64,000 nucleotides of DNA from positions 682,001 to 746,000 of the forward strand of contig NHZP01000005.1 in the NCBI GenBank assembly GCA_003313425.1, given 5' to 3'. The notes below the pieces were generated by a model that saw nothing but the letters and a program-made list of their open reading frames with translations, did not search any database and was not told the origin of the DNA. This stretch comes from Pseudopyrenochaeta lycopersici. Taxonomy: Eukaryota; Ascomycota; Dothideomycetes; Pleosporales; Pseudopyrenochaetaceae. Below, one piece after another: positions 59,160 through 64,000 of the stretch (position 1 is the stretch's first letter; the number at the start of each line of letters is the position of its first letter). A program made the translations under genes and the position numbers.

Positions 59160-60605
59160 TGAGATTTACTGAGACACATTTTTTTTTATCCTTTGCTTCT
59201 TCCTTCCATACTAAGCCTGGCCAGTCGCCTTGCGTATGAACGATACCCAAGTTATTTTTAACTGTTTCAACAAATCTTTACAATCGGCCTACTTTGCAGA
59301 CTTTGCTCGCTGTTGGACGATTTATGCGCGTCTGCTTCGATTGCGGATCAAGTCAACTACTCCCCATACCAGATTAGCCCCTGGCCAAGAGATTATCTGG
59401 GCAACTTCTGCGTCTTCTTGTCTATGTGCGGTATCACAACGGTCTATTTCCGGCCGACGAGCGATCAGGATATTTAGACATCAATAGCACCATGTTGATA
59501 GCTGGGTTTAAATCCTTTGAGGCTATATTATTCGTTTCTCTACGCGGAATGTTCTGTAGATGTTGATATTTGGAGACGTTTGATTCCGTAAAAGAGCATG
59601 TAGATATTATGTCATCCATCCTTCACGACTGTTGGCCTGGAGAGTTTAGCGAGCGTATCAACAGAAGCAGTCGACTCTCCGCGTTTAATACCGGGGAACG
59701 ACTTCCTGTTATGGATAGAATGCCATGTTAGGTGTAGCGTCGCTCTCCCAAGTAATATCACAGATGTTATCACAACGTGTCGATGAGGCTACCGTAGGCG
59801 AGAGGAACGGCAATTGTGCACCGCGATTCGCTGCCTCGAGTGATGAGAAGTGATGAGGCGCTGGGCTGGCTGCATAAAGGCTCGTTGAGAGCGGCACAAC
59901 TGCTGCGGAAATTCCTGATTGCAGCCCTCGCTTGAGGAAGATTAAGGTTCGGGCAGTTGTCGCGGCACAGCTGTGGCCAAGAAAGCAGGAAGAAGCAACC
60001 CAGGCAGGTACCTCGATGATGCAACATGGCAGCAGCTGGTCGAGAAACCAAATCGAAAGATGATTATTTATATCCCTGGCGAAAATGAACGACACCGCAC
60101 GCGTACCCACAAGGATTGACGTTTAGCCATGCGGGGACCTGCACAATGAGGCAAGCCATCTACCGGGATCTCGGCTGGCCAAAGCTTCTCTGGCACACTT
60201 CCGCTTCCGAGGCTTGTCGTGCAAGGGTACACGTTCGAAGTCGAGTTTTGCCAGATACGAGGAGATCACCGCTCATTTCTTTTCCTCATCCTTCTCCCCA
60301 GAACCGAAGCGACTCTTTTCGCAATCTCGCACGCGCTTCTTCAGTCAATCAAGCTCCTTACCGCGGCCTAGAATCGATTGATCTTCGGTATATCGGTAAT
60401 ACCTACGAGTGGCTGTGCACACGCAATTGCGACAATAGCTGTGACAATAGCTGTGTAGCACCGCCTTGGAGAGGGACGTGAGGTTTCGAGAGCCATTGGC
60501 GACCCGTGCGCAGACTCAAATAGCGACACGCGACAAGGACACGAAGCCGGCACGATAGTGACAGAAGCTGATCGATTGGCCTTGGAGCGCGAAAGAGGCG
60601 GCGAT
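59160..60605. other. Intergenic, no gene supported
   Basis: 1.45 kb between WC-1 and the Ras-like gene. A T-rich run just after the WC-1 stop suits a 3' end. A minus-strand open frame (59709-60110) and others show no domain. The distal half should hold the GTPase promoter. Confidence 0.45.
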
Positions 60606-61532
60606 ATGGACGAGAACAACAGGATAACGATTACCGTGTGCGGCGATGGAGGGTGCGGTATGCGCAGGCTTCTCCGAGACTCGGGCGACAGCGGGCTGAT
60701 TTGAGGGCAGGAAAGAGCTCAATCACACTACGGCTGGTGAGGAGTCAATGGACGTCAGAGTAAGTTCCCCACAATGCGGCACTATGCACTGGAACCTCGA
60801 GTCCGAGAACGAATACTGACGAGTCAATCCACAGGTATGACCCTACGATAGGTACACTCATTCCCAACGCGCCTCAAATCGCAATTGCGCCCAAGCCTGC
60901 CAACTAACACATCCCCACAGAAGACTCCTACTCGGTCACCCGCGCCGTGGATGGCCAATCCTACTATCTAATGCTCACCGATACCGCGGGACAGGAAGAA
61001 TACCGAGGGCTCTGGGCTGCCTCGAACCTGCAATCCGACGCCTTCCTGCTTGTCTACGATATCACATCGGCAAATTCGCTCGATGCGCTCGAGTATTTCA
61101 TGGAGATGATCGACATGGAAACGGATAATAGAATAGATAATGGCAAAACTCCGCCCGTCAAGATCGTGGCGGGCAACAAGTGCGATCTGCAAGGCCAAAG
61201 AAAGGTCTCGGCAAGGGAGGGACTTGAGTGGGCTAGGGCGAGGAAGTGCGGCTTTATGGAGACGAGTGCGAGGGAGATGGTCAATATTGAGGAGACTTTT
61301 GCTCGTACGTCACTGTCTGGCTATGGCCGGGAACAGAGGAATGCTGACTCGAAACCCAGTGCTGGTTCGTCGCGTAGTAGAAGCCCGTCGACTTGCTGCA
61401 GGCGACGGTCCTGCCCAACGTACCGCCGCTCTCCCCCCACCGAACCAGAATGAACTGTCGTCCTTCAGCGCAAACGAGAAGGAGTCCAACGCGCACAAAG
61501 CAAGCTTTTGGCAGAAGCTCAAGTGCTGGTAG
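60606..61532 (+). CDS. Ras-like small GTPase
   Basis: Five exons, 60606-60657, 60711-60759, 60835-60851, 60921-61304 and 61360-61532, code 224 residues. All nucleotide-binding motifs of Ras proteins are restored by splicing. The P-loop is GDGGCGKSS (residues 13-21). The effector loop is YDPTIEDSY, with the Mg2+-binding threonine T38 on a 17-nt exon. The others are DTAGQEEYRG (60-69), NKCDL and METSA. The protein should switch between GDP and GTP states in signalling; which pathway is unknown. After about residue 175 the tail is Pro/Ala/Ser-rich, and it ends WQKLKCW. There is a cysteine two residues from the end but no CAAX box, so ordinary prenylation is not predicted. The introns are 53, 75, 69 and 55 nt. 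The start gives the usual short N-terminus before the P-loop. Confidence 0.93.
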
Positions 61533-62298
61533 CCCGCGGTTGCGATACCTTGATGAGTGAGCCAAAGAGTTGCGTCGCTCACTACGATGTTCGAGAATTT
61601 CCTTTGTCAGTGTAAGATTAGTTGAGATGGCTGCATGAGCATGATGTACATGTTTGCACGCCTTTTTGAAGCGTTACTGCGTTTGTTGGCTTGGAGTTTC
61701 GCGACATGTCTGGGGTGTCTATTGTTAAATAGGGGTTTGCATATATTTACGGAGTCGCATAATTGCTCGTTGCAGCAAAAGTACAGGATAGTGTTGGGCA
61801 CTTGGATAAAGGTAGTTTCCAAGTGGTTTTCATGGACACGAGGGAAGATGAATGACCCTCTAGCTTCTTGTACATCTTCGGCTTGTTGTGTAATCAATCA
61901 AAGAGTAAATTATACATAAACCGGGGATCCTTTATGAAATATCACTGTTGTAGTGCAACTGATGACTCTTTTGAGGCATGAAATGCAGCTGGCCGGCTAT
62001 CGAAGGATACTGCACTAGCGAGTCTGTGCGCAAGCACGCCATGGTTTTCATCCGCGAATCTTGTAGCTCCAAAACATTGTCCATAATCTTGCGCTTCAAT
62101 TAACAACCACGTGGAAAGAAAGGAGCCTCGAATAGGGCGTTTTGACAGCAACAAGACGAGGAGGGAGCAATCAAGGACTTTCCAAAGAGGCCCCGCAATT
62201 ATTCCTCTGAACGGCTCGTGCGTGCGATTGATAAGAGCTCGGGAGTGGTGAAGATCAATTGAAAAAGCATTGAAGAAGGAGGAAACTGCTAAACAAAG
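61533..62298. other. Intergenic, GTPase 3' side and carrier promoter
   Basis: 766 bp between tandem genes. Short overlapping frames at 61607-61919 have no recognisable features. No RNA gene is seen. Confidence 0.4.
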
Positions 62299-63216
62299 AT
62301 GTCGAAACCACACATCGAACACGAGCTGCCAGAGGCGGGTGGGCTCAAAAGGACGCTGAAGGATCTTTTCGCGGGCGCTGTCGGCGGAGTCGCACAAGTG
62401 CTTCTGGGTCAGCCGTTCGATATTGTTAAAGTTCGGTTACAGACCACGTCGCAGTACTCAGGAGCCCTCGATGCCGCAACCCAGATCTACAAAAATGAAG
62501 GAGCACTTGCTTTCTATAAAGGCACGCTAACACCGCTCATCGGCATCGGTGCCTGTGTATCCGTTCAATTTGGCGGCTTTCATTACGCGCGCCGCGCCTT
62601 CGAAGCCAGCAACACTGCCAAGAATGGCAATGCTCAACTATCCTATTCTCAATACTATGCCGCTGGCGCATTCGCGGGTATCGCAAACACGGTGTTGTCA
62701 AGTCCCATAGAACATATCCGTATTCGCCTCCAAACACAACCCCACGGCGCCAATCGACTCTATAACGGCCCTATCGACTGTGTGCGCAAGCTCTCCGCCC
62801 ATCAAGGCGTCCTCGGCGGCGTCTACCGTGGCACTGCCGTGACCTTCCTGCGCGAAGCACAAGCTTACGGTGTTTGGTTCACCACTTTTGAGTATCTTAT
62901 GAATTCTGATGCCGCTCGCAATGGCATCCCCCGCAGCGAAATCAGCACGCTCAAGGTTGCAATGTATGGTGGTCTTGCTGGAGAAATGCTTTGGATTAGC
63001 AGCTATCCATTTGATGTGGTCAAGAGTAAGATGCAGAGTGACGGCTTTGGGACAGAGCAGAAGTATAAGAGTATGAGGGATTGCTTCGGGAAGGTGTGGA
63101 GAGCAGAGGGCTTGAGGGGCTTTTGGAAAGGCATTGGACCGACACTGTTGAGGGCCATGCCAGTTAGTGCGGGAACATTTGCGACGGTTGAAGTCACCAT
63201 GAGGCTCATAAGCTGA
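62299..63216 (+). CDS. Mitochondrial carrier, Ymc1-like
   Basis: A single intronless frame codes 305 residues, the normal length for the SLC25 family. Three tandem repeats each carry the carrier signature: PFDIVKVRLQ (about 39), PIEHIRIRLQ (about 140) and PFDVVKSKMQ (about 241). With two helices per repeat this makes six spans in the inner mitochondrial membrane. The N-terminal region KDLFAGAVGGVAQVLLGQPF and the middle segment YGVWFTTFEYLM resemble the Ymc1/Ymc2 and carnitine-carrier branch, which exchanges amino or organic acids. Substrate specificity cannot be settled by eye, so no symbol is given. The stretch immediately before the ATG (AACAAAGATGTCG) is a good fungal start context. It follows the GTPase gene in tandem. 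Confidence 0.93.
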   Translation: MSKPHIEHELPEAGGLKRTLKDLFAGAVGGVAQVLLGQPFDIVKVRLQTTSQYSGALDAATQIYKNEGALAFYKGTLTPLIGIGACVSVQFGGFHYARRAFEASNTAKNGNAQLSYSQYYAAGAFAGIANTVLSSPIEHIRIRLQTQPHGANRLYNGPIDCVRKLSAHQGVLGGVYRGTAVTFLREAQAYGVWFTTFEYLMNSDAARNGIPRSEISTLKVAMYGGLAGEMLWISSYPFDVVKSKMQSDGFGTEQKYKSMRDCFGKVWRAEGLRGFWKGIGPTLLRAMPVSAGTFATVEVTMRLIS

Positions 63217-64000
63217 AGAAGAGGCGATGGTTGAATCTTGACCAAGAGACGTGGGTTGGCGTACAGACCGCATTGTACGATCAGCAGCGGACTACTGGCC
63301 TATGAAACGATCTTAGAACCAGTGACTAGTAAGAAGTTCAGGCTGATGAAGTAAGGTCAAAGTTCTTAGGAGTGGCAATCAGCACTAGTCGCCCTTTGCT
63401 CCGTGAATATTGTTGTAATTCAGAATTGGAACACGCATCGGATCGATCCAAATAGTAGTAGGCAGTGGTTGCCGGTACATGTTTGGAGCGTATTTTTGTA
63501 CCATCGGATGGCCTGATTGTTCATCAGGCGACACAGGCAGTGGAAGACATGTACTTAAGCCCAAGTTTGTCTTGGTTGTACTCTGGTTCTTAAGCTATAA
63601 TTATGACTATAGCTTGCAATGCTTCAGGAGCAGAATCTTTTATCATTCGAACATCTCACAAGACAACCTATACGACCCAACCTGGGGTTGAAGAAATGTA
63701 GTTCGGGAATGCAGGAGTCGCGATGCCCGAGATGCAAGGCAACTAACCGCAATCTTGAGTGGAGAGCGGCTTGGCATATGCGACCCAGCGCTCTGGTTCC
63801 TGCCCCTGGTTCCCCGTTGGCGGATATCGCATCTGACTCCGCCATCACGCCTCGCCCTGTACGCCTTGTCTTGAAGCGGGTGATACGCCAACTATCGACC
63901 GATATTCAGCGAATCACGTTGTGTCTGTGCCGTCCTTTTTCGATATCCTTGAGAACGCGCGGGAAGTTGGTGCAGCCAAGGTGTTCACACTTGCAACGCA
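63217..64000. other. Intergenic to window end, possible gene edge
   Basis: 784 bp after the carrier gene. Open frames at 63479-63691 and 63624-63891 have no features. The last 95 bases on the minus strand may belong to a gene that continues outside the window (see the partial entry). Confidence 0.4.
63906..64000 (-). CDS. Possible partial C2H2-like coding end
   Basis: Reading inwards from the right edge on the minus strand gives RCKCEHLGCTNFPRVLKDIE, then a Lys/Gly/Arg/His-rich stretch and a TGA at 63906-63908. The C-X4-C pair, the F-R-L-K-D spacing and the closing histidines recall a degenerate C2H2 finger of fungal proteins. The histidine spacing is not canonical, and the piece is only 30 residues, so this is tentative. 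Confidence 0.2.
   Translation of the reverse strand, partial: RCKCEHLGCTNFPRVLKDIEKGRHRHNVIR

Overview
The window looks like nuclear DNA of a filamentous ascomycete (Pezizomycotina), most likely a Dothideomycete. Protein-coding genes are close together on both strands. They are broken by short GT-AG introns, mostly 44-85 nt, with GTATGT/GTAAGT/GTGAGT-type donors, and spliced products match fungal families: White Collar-1, Mon1, Dam1, Sds23, Ytp1, a metacaspase, Sec7/PH ArfGEF and DUF2434. No operon logic applies; neighbours are arranged divergently, in tandem or tail-to-tail. All exon joins were made by hand from splice motifs, reading phase and family knowledge, without alignment or transcripts.

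Layout. 1-6960 has no gene I can support. 6961-15000: a tiny four-exon gene resembling mitochondrial MIOREX component Mrx7 (-), a classical protein tyrosine phosphatase (+), a PRISE-type short-chain dehydrogenase (+) and MON1 (-). 15000-24400: an unknown acidic-tailed protein (+), a coding-like relic (-), an anion:cation symporter of the major facilitator superfamily (-), a small unknown disordered protein (+) and the CBS protein SDS23 (+). 24400-36500: a 3.1-kb gap, the large Sec7-PH exchange factor (+), a 2.4-kb gap and a seven-exon metacaspase (+). 36900-42600: AMMECR1 (-), ribosomal protein eL29 (-), a DUF2434 membrane protein (-) and an F-box-like protein (+). 43300-49700: an omega-type GST (-) and a quinone oxidoreductase-like enzyme (+) sharing a promoter region, then YTP1 (+). 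50200-59200: DASH subunit DAM1 (-), a CRAL-TRIO lipid-transfer protein (+), mitochondrial ribosomal protein uS2m (-) and blue-light receptor WC-1 (+). 60600-63200: a Ras-like GTPase (+) and a YMC1-like mitochondrial carrier (+).

The genes are mostly core housekeeping functions: vesicle traffic (MON1, Sec7-PH factor), mitochondria (Mrx7-like, uS2m, carrier), signalling (phosphatase, Ras-like, SDS23, WC-1), chromosome segregation (DAM1), redox (GST, oxidoreductase, PRISE) and death/proteostasis (metacaspase). I see no secondary-metabolite cluster, intact transposon, rRNA, tRNA or virus-derived gene. The most useful items for a second look are the hidden Mrx7-like gene, two GC-AG introns, the 423-nt MON1 intron, very small exons (7, 17 and 18 nt), a Ras-like protein without a CAAX box, a putative membrane anchor on the CRAL-TRIO protein, and a relic whose stop codons fit C-to-T change at CpA.
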